From Lunularia cruciata (taxonomy: Eukaryota > Streptophyta > Marchantiopsida > Lunulariales > Lunulariaceae), in assembly GCA_948567375.1 (NCBI GenBank), contig OX419755.1:41607001-41671000 (forward strand): DNA of 64,000 nucleotides, in the 5' to 3' direction. Position numbers and translations under genes: made by a program. The stretch's first letter is position 1; each line of letters starts with the position of its first letter. Below are positions 11,712 through 23,249 of the stretch, piece by piece. Under the pieces are notes generated by a model. The model saw only the letters and a list, made by a program, of their open reading frames with translations. It did no database searches and was not told the DNA's origin.

Positions 11712-12839
11712 AAATTTCTATTGAGTAGATCTTATTGCATATTGTTAGATATTGCATATTGTTATTGCATATTTTTAGTTACACCATTGTCTTATACCTT
11801 TGTCCACATCAATTTGGAGTTGCTACCCTAGGAGGTTGTGAATTTGTATCTCATTGCATAAGAGTACTCGTAAATATTTACCTAAATTAAGTTGTCCTAT
11901 ATGTGGATGTTGAGAATAATTTTAATAGTATCTCATGTGCATCCATCTATTGGCACCTTTTATGGATCCTTGGCAAGTAATATTTTTTTATGCGGATCTT
12001 CAAACAATTAATTTTCTTTTTCACTATCAACATGGCGTTTTATAAGAGAGAGTCATTATTATTCAATTAAAATACAACAAGAAGATCCTTAACAGAGACC
12101 TTTGTTTGCCATGACTTAAAATTAGGATATTTTTTAATATTTTGGCTACAACAAGTTGTTAGTTTTAGTTACTTCCTCTCCTTGGCAAGTGATACATGCA
12201 TTGTGTATCCTATGCCACATTAGGCAGGCCTTTGATTCCAATGAACACCCATAAAATAGAAGAATTAACTACTGCATGAGGAGGTTGGGGACCTCTAGCA
12301 TGGGATGCAATTAAGCTATTCACTTTCCTACCAACTTTCATCATGTAAGCTTGAGAGTCAAGGTATCAAAGTATAGAGTGTGGTCTCCTTTAAATATTCT
12401 TCCTCATCTCTACCTTTTAAAGGGATTATATCTACAGATGATTTACATATTCTTGAGTGCTTATATGATCTAAATTTTTTATCAGATGCTTTTTAAACAT
12501 CTCCCTTTCAAGGGATATCTTTCATATAGGTGACCTTTTTCTTGTACTATCAGATTCATAGTAGGTATTTGATATACTTTCCTTTAGGATTGATTGCTGA
12601 TTGACTTGCCTACTTTGTATAGTTTTACCTTCTCCAACTTTCTTATTATATTTAAGAGTCTTTGATAAGAGAATAATAGTAGTCTTTGAAGATATAATCA
12701 AACTAAGGACTTTTGATTTGACATATAGACAAACATTTCTACTTGTTTTATGTGGAAGGTAGGTCTATTGTTCATTTATGGATAATAGACCTAAATGAGA
12801 TGACATTTATAGCACTTTTAGGTTTTATGGGATGCATAT
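11712..12839. other. AT-rich decayed sequence, possibly the 5' part of LINE copy 1
   Basis: All frames are heavily interrupted. Position just upstream of the recognisable LINE suggests it may be the decayed reverse-transcriptase region, but I could not identify any catalytic motif with confidence. Confidence 0.3.
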
Positions 12840-14817
12840 TAAGAGTGATTTTTTTCTCTATACACTATTATAGCAAGCAAGAGATAATCTATCCACTCTA
12901 GCATAAGATGATCTTCCATCCTTTGCCTCTTTACCTTCCAATTGGATCAAAGGTTTGTAGTATTCTTGATGGACTAACAATTTCTAGTAGGCTCTACCAT
13001 CTCTTCTAATTGACCAAGTCTTGCCTTATGCTACTAAGTCACAACTTGGTTTTACTCTAGTACGGGACTTGCGAGGTCTTTAGTCCTAGCTTGACCTAGC
13101 AATAGTGCATTTTTTTTTTTTTTTGACAATGAATTTTTATTTTATTTTTGGCACGTCCATTTGCATCTTTATTATTCACTTGTGAGGTGTATTACCATAG
13201 ATGCAATTGTTGTTATAGACTTGTTGCCTTTAAGAAGATAAAACATAACGACCTATAATGCTTTTAAAGATATAGATTGTTTGACTTTCATAACTTTAGT
13301 ATTATAGGTACAAAAGAATATGTTTCTCACTCTACTACTATTCTAGCTTAGACTTATACTACCTCTTAAAATGTATCCTTATTTGGCTTGATGGGATCTT
13401 CTCATCCTTCTTATCCCATATATGTTGGTTTTACCTATTACTCTATGTTTGAAATGTGTAGGGAAATGCGTAATCTATTGATATTCAAGATGAATTGCAA
13501 CCTTCACTAGCAATTTAACTTAAAAATCTTATTTTATGTCATTTATCTTTTTATTCTTTTCATAATTGAAGTTCTAAAGCAAAAAATCTTTCTATGAAAA
13601 TAAACTTTAATACACTATCTTTTATACATAAATGGATAAACTATTTGGATCATTCTATCTAAACTAATGGTTATTTAAGTCTGTATCATCCTTGGTTTTG
13701 AGATACATCTAAATACAAATAGACTATATTTATTTTTTGTTATACTAACTATTCATTATATCATCCATTATCTTCTTTCTCCTCCACAACCAATTTGCAT
13801 CCATGTAAACAAAGTTATTCCATCTATCTAAATTTGATCTTCTTCTATGAGGTAGGCAAAAAGTATTATGTTTGATTTGATTTTCTTTTATAATATTAAA
13901 ATGAGGTTTTAAAACCAGATTTGAATAAAAATCTACATGAATTTTTTTATAATAAAATTTAGAATAATGGAAAAAACATATTTAGGATACATAAATTTAA
14001 TCAAGTATCCAATAAAATTGCATACCTATATGAAATTCACTTAACTATGATTATGTAGTATAATCAATATTTAATATTCTGCTAAGTGATACATTCGCGT
14101 GGGAAATTTATATATCAAACATGAATTGATCTAAGATAAGTAAAAATTATGATTATATCAAGTAATAAAGTAATCATATATTAAGTAATATGACTATATC
14201 ATTAGTAAAATAATTATGAAATAAATAGATATTACCTAGAATATAAATTTCAAGTAAAATCTTACACCTTAGTTGTATCAAGTAGTCTCCATATCCTTAT
14301 ATAACCTTAGTATAATTTTAACATTATTCTTTTAATAATATTTGTCTATAAATTCTACCATAACCTTACTCTTAGATATTAATTTTGAAATTTATTTAGA
14401 GATGTTCAACTTATATTTGAATAGGCATTGAAGCTTAGACTTAGAGTTCTCTATGTAAACTAACAGTTAGAAAATGTGTTTTGGATACATTAGCTTCAAG
14501 ACTCATGAAAACATAGAGTACAACTTAATTGATGATTGCCTAATACTCATAGAGAATGTATAAGTCACACTTAGATGTGTAATGGATAATTTACACTTAG
14601 ATGTGTAAATGTACACTTAGATGTAGTTACACTTAGGGAGTACATGAGGATTTATCATATTAGACAAAAGGGGTACCATCTCCCTCTCATACTTTGTAGC
14701 ATACTTTAGACAGTGTGTGTCCATTGCTCTATAGAGAATATTGGCTGGTGCAATTCATAGGAGAGCAATCATCCTAGGTGATATTTCTTTAGATGCTCTA
14801 GTAGTTTGTAGACATTA
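12840..14817 (+). pseudogene. LINE copy 1, left part (decayed non-LTR retrotransposon)
   Basis: The stretch matches LINE copy 2 (23430-24370) block by block: AAGAGATA.TCTATCCAC at 12880, the ATTGGA..AAGGTTT block at 12940, TTCACTTGTGAG.TGT at 13175, and CTCTCATACTTTGTAG...TTAGACAG.TGTGTCCAT at 14682-14730. The copy is full of stops and frameshifts and contains about 1.3 kb more between its two matching halves than copy 2, including a T run at 13110 and a GGCTTGATGGGATCTTC block near 13387 that resembles the LINE tail. It is cut at 14817 by gypsy element E1 and resumes at 20642. Confidence 0.65.
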
Positions 14818-15106
14818 TGTATTACCAACAGTTAGACAAATTATCCATGTGATTCTAAGCTTCCTACAAGAAGATGCTCCAAAGATTCCTTCCAATGAAA
14901 CCCGTTTGACCAACTAGATAGGACAAGGACCAACATGTCACCAATCCTTGTATCTGATCCAAGGGTGGAGCTTCATTTGAGAGGATCCTCTTTGTTATAT
15001 AATAAAGAGAAGGTGCTCCTTTGAGACATCAAAGGATTGAGTGTGAAGTTTATGTTTTCTCTCTTGTATCTCTCTTGGAAAGTTCTATTGTCCTCAAAGT
15101 ATTACA
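14818..15106 (+). repeat. E1 5' LTR (internally deleted)
   Basis: Starts TGTATTACC and ends GTATTACA. It matches the 3' LTR at both ends (for example TTTGACCAACTAGATAGGAC, and ATATAATAAAGAGAAGGTGC containing the likely TATA region) but lacks a central block of roughly 250 bases, so it is 289 bp against 570 bp. Confidence 0.85.
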
Positions 15107-15107
15107 A

Positions 15108-15124
15108 TGGTACCATAGCAAGTG
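15108..15124 (+). other. E1 primer binding site (initiator Met tRNA)
   Basis: TGGTACCATAGCAAGTG follows the 5' LTR by one base. It is a mutated form of TGGTATCAGAGCGAGTG, which is intact in E2 at the same position and complementary to the 3' end of initiator methionine tRNA, the standard plant gypsy primer. Confidence 0.8.
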
Positions 15125-15404
15125 TTTTCATCCAAGAGAGTGGATCACCCCTCTTGGAAGAACACAAGCTACCGAGATTGAGTAATTTTGAAAGGAGAAA
15201 ATGTGGTACAATTGTTAAATTTGGAGGTGTCTTAGAGAGAGGATGGGACGAAGGCGCCTAGAGGACAATTTCTTTCACCCAGCTTTCCATTATTGAATCT
15301 GTTCTATATCAAGATTATGTACATATAGTGTGAGCAAATGAGAGTATCAATGGTGGTATATGACAGAGAGTGGAACTTGACTATCTACATTCTGTTATGA
15401 TGTT

Positions 15405-16600
15405 ATGGATCTAAATGTACCAAATCCTCACTCTTACAACATGCAAGTAGAAATCCGTTATGTGGTCAGATTGAAAGTGATGTTTAGGGATTTTGTAGTC
15501 CACAATTTTGGTGAGGAATATTATCAACAAGTAATAGCCTTTGAGGTCCCATTGGTAGTTCCAATCATTTATGCTCCCTCAAGTGATCATATTGAAGTAG
15601 GAAGTAGCAATTGAACATTTGTAGTGTGTAGGAATCATGGATCCGTAATTGCAAGAGTTGATGCAAGGAATGGACTGGATATTGAACAAGTTTAAGGAGA
15701 TCAAGATGACCATGGAGGAATTACAAAATCAAGTATGTACCGTCAAGAATGATCAAGTAATGCAAGCAAGGGAGATGTCCTAACAACCAGCACCAACAAT
15801 CAAAGTACCTGGAGAGTTACTCGTGCCGAGGACACCGATTCTAGTCAAAAACCAAGCTACATTGTTACTATGAATGAAAAAGACATGCAACATCAACCCT
15901 TACAAAGAACAACATTTTTGAACAAGAATGAATCGATACTTTTTTGATTGTTCACAAATTAGATCATTGATCACTTGGCAAGCATGTTTGCGTGTGGATT
16001 CTTGATTGATAAACCCTTCCATGATGCTTGGGAACAATCATTGCTGGTAGAAGGAAGAGAGGTCACTTGGACAGCCATGCAAGATGTGATGCTCAAAAAT
16101 TTCCAATATGTGGATTCTATGCAAATGGCCCAAACAAGACTTTGGAGGTTGAAGTAGAAGAATAACATACAAGAATATGTGGAGATGTTTCTTGATCTAT
16201 AGGTTGCAATAACCGATATGAGTCCAGCTAAAGCTCTTGATAATTTCAAAAGGGGATTAAAAGCTCAAATTTGTTAAGATGTAATGGTACAAAATCCTCA
16301 TACTATTTTTGAAGCCATTGCATGTGCTCAAAGAATAGCAAGGGTGCTTGGAGAAGGTGAAGCGGAAACACTAATGCAGAACTATTGGGCTAAGACACAC
16401 CATTTTGGTGGACCAATTCTTATGGAATTGTGCAACACTTGGTTCCAAGACCGAGGAGCAAGACCCCTCCAAGGAGAATGATGACCAATTGAAGAAAGAA
16501 GAGAAGGAGTGCCACAAGGAGAAGAGGCTCAAGCAAAACAACAACAATACTACAATTGTGGTCAATTAGGCATATAGCCGTCACTTTTTGTTTTTGTCAT
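15405..16600 (+). pseudogene. E1 gag remnant
   Basis: A leader frame (15405-15614, MDLNVPNP start, GEEYYQQVIAFEVP) is shared with E2 at 37081-37284. Gag follows from about 15660. The retrotransposon gag domain is recognisable at 15975-16280 (DAWEQ...VTWTAMQDVM, NIQEYVEMFLDL, VAITDMSPAKALDNFKRGLK) and the first half of a zinc knuckle (YYNCGQLG) at about 16545-16570. Stops interrupt it several times; one, in FLDL-stop-VAITD, stands where E2 reads Gln. Confidence 0.8.
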
Positions 16601-16799
16601 CTTAGAGGCCTCAATCTCCCTACAAGCTACTTTTGAACAACATGGAGAGATGAATCAAAGAGGAGGATGCTAAAATCACCAATAATGTACCTTGAAGCCT
16701 TACTAGCTTGGTGAAGAAGAGTAGAAGCAGGAGAAGGAAGAGGAAAAGTGTACAAAGGTGGAGGAAGACAAGCACACAATTAAATGTCATAAATGGAGT

Positions 16800-17085
16800 C
16801 CTAGAAGGCAATCTGTGAGAGTGTTGATAGACCTTGGAGCAACAAAGAATATCCTATCTTGCTATGTTGCAATAAGGTTGGAGATGGAACTAGAAAAGGA
16901 TGAGAATGATGAAGTAGAGTTATCTAATGGTCAAATAGAGAGGATCAAGTCATTACCTAAAAAGGTAGTGCTCTCTATAGGAGAGTATCAAGAAGCAATT
17001 GAGTGGCAATTAGCTTGTTATGATTTGATATTAGGCATGTTGTGGAAGGAGCACTACAACCCACAATGGATTGGAGAAAGAAGAT
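16800..17085 (+). pseudogene. E1 aspartic protease remnant
   Basis: The frame reads VLIDLGATKNILS, corresponding to the retroviral-type protease active site usually written D-S/T-G-A; the residue after the Asp is Leu here, which would be inactivating. The downstream LILGM.W block is the usual second protease landmark (ILGMPWMEHYNP in E2). Confidence 0.8.
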
Positions 17086-17289
17086 AATGAGAGCTAGTCA
17101 ATGGAAGATCTTTGGGGTTAAAGAAAAATCACAAAGGCAAGAGCTACCTCTCTATGTCATAGTAATCACATCTATTGGTAAGACAAATAGATGTTTCATT
17201 GGTCTATTAAGAGAAGTCCAGAGCGCCCTAACACAATGGAAAAATTCTCAAGAAATTAAAAGATGTGGTCAATGAGTTTCAAGGTGTCT

Positions 17290-17990
17290 TCCCAAATGAA
17301 TTACCCGTAGGTTTAAAACCAAAACAAAGAGTAGATCATAAAATTGAGATACTTCTCGGGAAGATACCTCCTTGTAAGGCCCCATATCGACTACCACCTC
17401 ATGAGTTGGAGGAAAGAAAGGCCCAAATTAAGGATATGTTGTAGAAGGGGTTTATTCAACCTAGCATTTCACCATATGGGGCTCTTGTATTGTTTGTGAA
17501 GAAGAAGAATAAAACAATATGCATGTGCATTGACCGTCGGGGATTGAATCAAAAATAGTGAAGAACAAATAACCATTACCTTGCATGGATGACTTGTTTG
17601 ATCAACTCAATGGAGCAAGGCACTTCACCAAACTTGATCTATAGAGCGGCTACAACAAAATCAGGATTGCGGAGGAAGACATACACAAAATGGTCTTTTG
17701 AACAAGACATAGCTACTTTGAGTACTTGGTGATGCCGTTTGGCCTCACCAACGCTCTAGCTACTTTCATGAGTTTGATGAATGACATATTTTGTCCGTAC
17801 TTGGATAAATAAATTATCATTTTCCTTGATGACATCTTAGTCTACAAGAGGATGATGATAGAGTACAAGCAACATCTACAAGAAGTCCTCCAGATTCTAT
17901 GATATAATCAATTGTATACCATAATCTCAAAGTATGAGTTTGGCAAATTTGAAGTAGACTAATTAGGGTATAAAATAAATGTAGAAGGTA
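17290..17990 (+). pseudogene. E1 reverse transcriptase remnant
   Basis: The RT start is recognisable as VFPNELPVGL..., [41 protein letters not shown] and [10 protein letters not shown]. The catalytic palm survives as IIFLDDILVYK near 17815-17850. Frame changes near 17560 and 17700 and several stops break it. Confidence 0.85.
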
Positions 17991-18169
17991 TCCAAGTGCT
18001 AAAAATAAAATAGAGGTCATTCAAAAATGAGGTACTTGAGAAGATCAGACTCAACTCAAGAGTTTCTTATCATTTGATTTGTCAAAAACTTCTCCAAGAT
18101 TGCATAACCTCTAACAACACTATTGAGCAAGGGGAAGAAGTGGATGTGAAGAACCAAAAAAGAATTGGC

Positions 18170-18600
18170 CTTTCAAGAGTTGAAAGATGCATTACTACAT
18201 GCACCAATCTTGAAATAGTATGACCCAAAATGGCCAATCAAGATGGCTATAGATGCATCAAGCATAGCAATAAGAGTAGTCCTACAACAAGAGTGGTAGT
18301 ATGGATGGCACACAATTGCATATTTCTCTTGTAAGTTGCCATCGGTAAAATGAAACTATCACACCACCAAATGAGAGGAGCTGACCATTGTCCTTACAAA
18401 CAAGCATTGGAAGCACTATCTTGGTATGAAGGCATTTGTGGTAGAGACGGACCAAAAACCTCTTGTCTACCTTGAGACATAGAAAGATCTTTCTTGTCAA
18501 CAGATTTGGTGGGCAAAGTGGAGACAACTATTCAACATGACAATCACATATGTGGAAGGTAAGAAGCAACTTGCAGATGCATTCACTCAGATGCCAATGG
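18170..18600 (+). pseudogene. E1 RNase H remnant
   Basis: Recognisable blocks are APILK.YDP, MAIDASSIAIRVVLQQE (with the first catalytic Asp), YFSCKLP, EELTIVLTNKHWKHYLGMKAFVVETDQKPLVYL and the connecting FNMTITYVEGKKQLADAFTQ that ends the domain. Stops interrupt it. Confidence 0.85.
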
Positions 18601-18639
18601 CAAACAATCTAGTGGTGGAAGGCAAGATGAACCTTGAAT

Positions 18640-19720
18640 TCTGGCCAAGGATTCTTACTGCTACAAAAACTGATCCACAGATCCTAGGTGCTCAATCATC
18701 TAAAGGCGTCACCAACACCCAAGGACTCACCTTTCATGATGGTAAGTTATCGATCTCAGATGCCACGGATCTAAGAACTACCATCCTTGCAAAATGGCAT
18801 GATTTTGCCATTGTGGGTCATGTTGGAATGGACAAGACCTTGGATGCAATCAAATGCCATTACTATTAGCCCAAGATGAGCAATGATGTGATGGAATATA
18901 TTTGAAGTTGCCTACTCTATCTATAGAATAAAGCTTATAATCAAGCTCCCGTAGGACTCCTTCAACACCTCCCCACTCCTACACAACATTGGGAACATGT
19001 AAACATGGATTTGGTTTGTGAATTACCCAAGACCACCTCAAGGTTTGACTCCATTGTAGACTTTCTTGATCGACTCAGCAAAATTATTCATGTGCGTCCT
19101 ACCACCAAGGATGTGACTGCCCCGCAACTAGCTCAAGTGTACTTAGATGCAATTTTCTCTCAACAAGTGCTCATCACAAATAGAAGCACTCAATTCACTA
19201 GTTTATTTTGGAGAACACTCTTTGGTGTCTTCAAAACCAAATTGGCCATATCCATAGCTTACCATCCACAAACTGATCAACAAATAGAGAGTGCAAATTG
19301 CACTATTGAGAACATGCTCTAGAGCTTTACCTTAGATGAGCAAGAGGTGGGACACCTTACTCCCATTGGTAGAATTTTCTAACACCAATTTAGTGAATGC
19401 CTACACCATTCTTCCTCATGTATGGTGAGCATCCTTTCACACCTTCAAGCTTGATGAAGGTCCATCTGGTGACTATCAATTTTGACACAGTCAACACTTT
19501 TGTTTCTAAAGTCCAACAAGGGGTGGAGAACGCCAAGCACAAGTTTCAGATTGCCCAAAATTGATAGAGGCAATTGTAGATGCAGATGCACATAGTCAAC
19601 ACATGGAGTTCAATGTTGGAGATCAAGTCTGGCTATCAACCATGAATCTTGGGTTAGTTGGCCCTTGCAAGCTCAAACCTCATTTTATTGACCTTTCTCC
19701 TTTCTTTGTCAAATTGGCAC
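18640..19720 (+). pseudogene. E1 integrase remnant
   Basis: The zinc-binding HHCC region is present (GHVGMDKTLDAIKCHYY, then CLLYL-like where E2 reads NCLLCQQNK). The core begins with the first catalytic Asp in MDLVCELPKTTSRFDSIV; the second lies in a damaged stretch, TNRSTQFTS, where E2 has IDRGTQFTS. HPQTDQQIESANCTIENML carries the catalytic Glu region. A TGG-to-TAG change at about 18868 replaces the Trp of YYWP. Confidence 0.85.
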
Positions 19721-19854
19721 AATAGCCTACCACCTCAAGCTACCACCACACATAAAGATCCCTCCAGTCTTCCATGTATCCTTACTACATAGATATGTCC
19801 CTCAACTGCCCCCTTCTCTTCTATCCAAGAAAGTAAACCTTGCTCAACCCTCAC

Positions 19855-20040
19855 TGATGACATGGAGGAATATGAAGTCAAACGCATTATCTAGAAATGC
19901 ATCCGTGGTACTCACCATCCACATCCAAAATACCTTGTACATTGGAAAGGGTGCCCACTATATGAGGCAACATGGGAGCCAGCAGCCAACTTGACCTACG
20001 CACTAGTGTTTGTCCAATCTTTCAAGCAATAGCTTCACAA
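19855..20040 (+). pseudogene. E1 integrase C-terminal chromodomain
   Basis: The frame reads YEVKRII, RGTHHPHPKYLVHWKGCP, YEATWEPAANL and FVQSF. This is the chromodomain pattern (YLVKWKGY...TWEP..NL) that defines chromoviruses and is thought to guide integration toward marked chromatin. One stop follows KRII. Confidence 0.8.
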
Positions 20041-20057
20041 CAAGGGCGTTGCATCTT

Positions 20058-20070
20058 AAAAGGGGGAGGT
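20058..20070 (+). other. E1 polypurine tract
   Basis: AAAAGGGGGAGG immediately precedes the TG start of the 3' LTR, where the plus-strand primer of LTR retrotransposons lies. Confidence 0.8.
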
Positions 20071-20071
20071 A

Positions 20072-20641
20072 TGTAATACCAATAGTTAGACATATTATCT
20101 AGAGGTGAAAATTGACTTGGTAATAGAAGGATGTTGTGTATGATGGGCTAGGTAGATCAGATAGAGGGGTCACCAAAAGAGTACTTCTACTAATAGATCA
20201 CAAGCCAAAAATAGCTTGAAAACTTCAAAGCAAATTTTGGCGGCCTAAACGGATGAATTAGGCCTAAAAAATTGGAAATATTCTCCCCTTTTAGTAAGAA
20301 AGGCTTGCCTTCTCCCCCTTAAGTTTATCTCATCGAGAGCTTTCCAATGGTACCTCACCCACATGATTTTGCATTTCCTACAAGAAGATTCTCCAAATAT
20401 TCCTTCCAATCAAACCTGTTTGACCAACTAGATAGGACAAGGACATACATGTCATCCATCTAGGCAACTGATCTAAGGGTGCAGCTTGCTGACATATCAT
20501 CAATCCTACTATTTGATCCAAGGGTGTAGCTTCCTTTGAGTGGACCCTCTTTGCTATATAATAAAGAGAAGGTGCTACTCTTGGACATCGGAGGATTGAG
20601 TGTGAATTTTATGTTTTCTCTCTTGTCCTCGAAGTATAATA
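20072..20641 (+). repeat. E1 3' LTR
   Basis: Begins TGTAATACC after the polypurine tract and ends GAAGTATAATA before the target duplication. It contains ATATAATAAAGAGAAGG (likely TATA region) and is the full-length version of the 289-bp 5' LTR. Confidence 0.85.
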
Positions 20642-20820
20642 CCTTACAACTTGCATAGCTCTGATATCTTAGGTGTGGTAGGGCAGATTTCTCATATCAA
20701 TACTATTTGGGGTTACCTCTTGGTTTCTCTCTTGTGCGGTTGATGGGGTCTTCCCATCCTTCTTGCGTTCTATGTGGTCACCTTCTTTCTCTTTGATGTT
20801 CTATGTGGTCTCCTTCCTTC
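20642..20820 (+). pseudogene. LINE copy 1, 3' end
   Basis: Continues copy 1 after E1. ACAACTTGCATAGCTC.GATATC, TTAGGTG.GGTAG.GCAGATTTCTCATAT and the tail module (GTTGATGGGGTCTTCCCATC, TATGTGGTCACCTTC) match copy 2 at 24373-24531. The tail word TTCTATGTGGTC appears twice, the second time near 20800. Confidence 0.75.
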
Positions 20821-22144
20821 TCTTCGAAATGAGAAATTTTGTTGGAAAGGGAAGTCCTGGCAAGCAAGTTGTTGATGATTTGAGATCATCAAATGAGTAT
20901 CCGGGAAGATGTTATAAGTATGGTCTTAAAGGTCCTGGGAAGAACCAAGCGGAAAACTCATCTGTTATATCGCTCGTGTATAAAATAAACTATGGTCTGT
21001 TAACAAATGATTATAAAGATCTTTGTCTCTTGCTAACTTCAATAAAGTGATAATGTCTACCGACGTTGTCATGGCAAATCCATAACATCATTTGGGAGTT
21101 CTTTCTAGGGATCTATTCTTATCGCGGTACTTTGAATTAATCGGTAGATATCATTGCTTATCTCAGAAATTTCAGAAAAAGATTTACCTATTTTCTCTAC
21201 TGTTAAAAGCACATTGAATTGTGCCAGTATACCAATGCAATTCAACCGGCATAGCCATGGGAGATCTATGTACTTTACTTTTGTAAAGTAAAGTACATAG
21301 ATGTAAAGTACATGGTAACGTTCACATCAGGTAAATCATGGAATGGATTGTAGTGGATTGGAGTGATCGTTATCAGTGAGGTTCAAGACATGTTTTATTT
21401 TAGCAACTTATTTCGTTCTGGTGTAGACAATTCTGTATGCCAAATATTTTCGTAGTCTGTCCATACAAGATTAGAAATATCAAAATTAAAGTAATACACG
21501 CGCGATATTGAAAGGCACACAGTTCACACACATTCCAACTTGGTAGGAGGGTTGGCATGAATTAGCTAAGAAACTTAGAATGAATTTAGCGTATTATCGC
21601 TTCCCCAAAAGAACCTAAGGGAAGCTCCTTGAGGTCCGCTTGAACAAAATCAACTAGAAAAGTAAAAGATGTCCAAAAGTTCAATTGCAATTCAAGCGTG
21701 GGACTATCCATCATAACTATAGTAATGATAGGGTTTACTTGTGATGACTATGGACAAAAACAGTATCTATAGTTGGGCCTGGAAGACAACCCAAGAATTG
21801 AAGGACCTTTTCAGTTCCCTTTTTACCGGTCCCGGAGTTATGAAGTTGTGCTCAAATTACGAGTATTTCCCGACCAGCATGCAGCGGTATGGCTAAAAGT
21901 TAAAATGCAATTCCTGCAGAGCAAATAAACGTGTTGATAAAGTAGAGAAGCATAGAATAGTCTTACCTACAAAATGGCACATGCATCCCTAAAATTGAAG
22001 GACCCTTCGCGTTCCCTTTTTACCCGTCCCGGAGTTATGAAGCATACACTACGACATATATTGAAGCTTACCACAGAAGATACATATGCTTCTTGTATTT
22101 TCTCATTGAGCACTTGCTGCAGGCAACGTTTAAAACCTTGTTGT
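20821..22144. other. Intergenic DNA, no gene seen
   Basis: No recognisable coding frame. It includes one short perfect hairpin (listed separately) and two related segments near 21800-21850 and 21990-22040 that share GAAGGACC, TTCC(C)TTTTTACC and GTCCCGGAGTTATGAAG, an old local duplication. Confidence 0.5.
21264..21302. repeat. Perfect 18-bp hairpin
   Basis: ATCTATGTACTTTACTTT is followed after a 3-nt loop by its exact reverse complement. A further GTAAAGTACATGG copy of the arm follows directly. The near-zero loop and perfect pairing suggest a recent fold-back or slippage event rather than an RNA gene. Confidence 0.85.
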
Positions 22145-22162
22145 AATAAGTACTTTAAAAGC

Positions 22163-22246
22163 ATAGCCCCATTTTACCTTTCCCTTGTACGGCTTGATGG
22201 GTCTGCCCATCCTTCATGTGTTCTATGTGGTCGCTTTTTTCTCTCT
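22163..22246 (+). mobile_element. 84-bp LINE 3'-tail insertion with 18-bp target duplication
   Basis: The insert holds only the LINE tail module: AGCCCCATTTTACC, CCTTGTACGGCTTGATGGG, CCCATCCTTCATG, TATGTGGTCGC and a T/C-rich end. It is flanked by AATAAGTACTTTAAAAGC (22145-22162) and AATAACTACTTTACAAGC (22247-22264), matching at 16 of 18 positions. That is a long, non-LTR-type target duplication, so the 84 bp were inserted as a unit. It cannot encode a protein. Confidence 0.8.
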
Positions 22247-22264
22247 AATAACTACTTTACAAGC

Positions 22265-23233
22265 TTGCCCAAACATCTCCAACTCACCAATTGGCAACGG
22301 CTTTAGTTGAGCACTACATGCGAGATTCGTGAACGATCTTCTTTGGGAGCAATTATGAGTATAACATTATAAAAAACTTCTTCTAAAAATTAATAATAAA
22401 ATAAGATAGGAAGCTAATAACATGTTTGTTTAACATTTTTTTTGCTAAATTTTTTTGTATGTTCTGTATGTCAAAGATAGGATATTATCATTTTAATCAT
22501 TTGTATTCTTTATTATGTTTACGTCCTAGATAATCATGCATAATCAGCAACCCAAAACATATATTCTCTCAAACATACATGTCTTCCAATCTTTGAAGAT
22601 AGTCTTTTTTTTAAAGGATACTAATGTAATACAACAACACTATGAAATTTCATTCTTAAGTATCATCTTATATGGGTTTATATAAGATCATTTATTTACC
22701 ATTGGTTTTACAAACAATTAAGTCAGAGACTTTGGCATAACGAAGGTTCAAACTCAATAATCAGATCATCATAAGGTTTTCTTTTCACATGTGCGCTTGT
22801 TATTGCTTCAAGTCTACTTACATCACAATTCATCATCAATATAGATAAGTTTTAGATAAACAATCATAAGCACAAGGAAAACTACATCACACTTATTTTT
22901 CTGTCTTTTTCACTCTTAGTAAAGTGATTCTGAAAAAATACATAAAAGAGTGAGTTGAAAAAAATAAAATTTTGATGCATAATCTGAGAAAAAAGGACTA
23001 CTTAAGAACAAAGAATTAATCAAGTGATAAAGGAGATTTTCTGTCTACCCTCGTCATGGAGTACAATAAAAGTTTATGAGATAAAGATGGATACGGAAAA
23101 GTAATCTCAATTTAAAGATTGAATATAACTCACTTGGGATGCTAACTTAGATGGTCAAAGAAAGGAAGGAAGGGATAGACATAACATGTCTAATATTGCA
23201 CACTTTCTAGTATTGCCCACTTTCTAGTATTCA
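22265..23233. other. AT-rich intergenic DNA, no gene seen
   Basis: No open frame of interest and no recognisable repeat. TTTCTAGTATT(G/C) words near 23200-23231 are a small local duplication. Confidence 0.5.
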
Positions 23234-23249
23234 CTTAAGCTACTTAAGT

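Larger units (their letters stand above)
14818..20641 (+). mobile_element. E1: complete but dead Ty3/gypsy chromovirus inserted in LINE copy 1
   Basis: A 5.8-kb LTR retrotransposon with all landmarks in order: 5' LTR, initiator-Met primer site, gag, protease, reverse transcriptase, RNase H, integrase with chromodomain, polypurine tract and 3' LTR. The 5-base flanks are CATTA (14813-14817) and CCTTA (20642-20646), a target duplication with one substitution. Joining the LINE across the element restores the order of LINE copy 2 (TAGACC.TACAACTTGCATAG), which confirms the junctions. Many in-frame stops and frameshifts make it inactive. Gag-Pol order RT-RH-IN and the chromodomain place it among chromoviruses; E2 is a relative of the same family. 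Confidence 0.88.

Noticed and set aside
13387-13440. Clear LINE-tail insertion inside LINE copy 1
   Set aside because: GGCTTGATGGGATCTTCTC resembles the tail, but the same spot also aligns with the coding part of copy 2 (TTGGCCTGAGATGATC), so it may be a coincidence; no flanking duplication.
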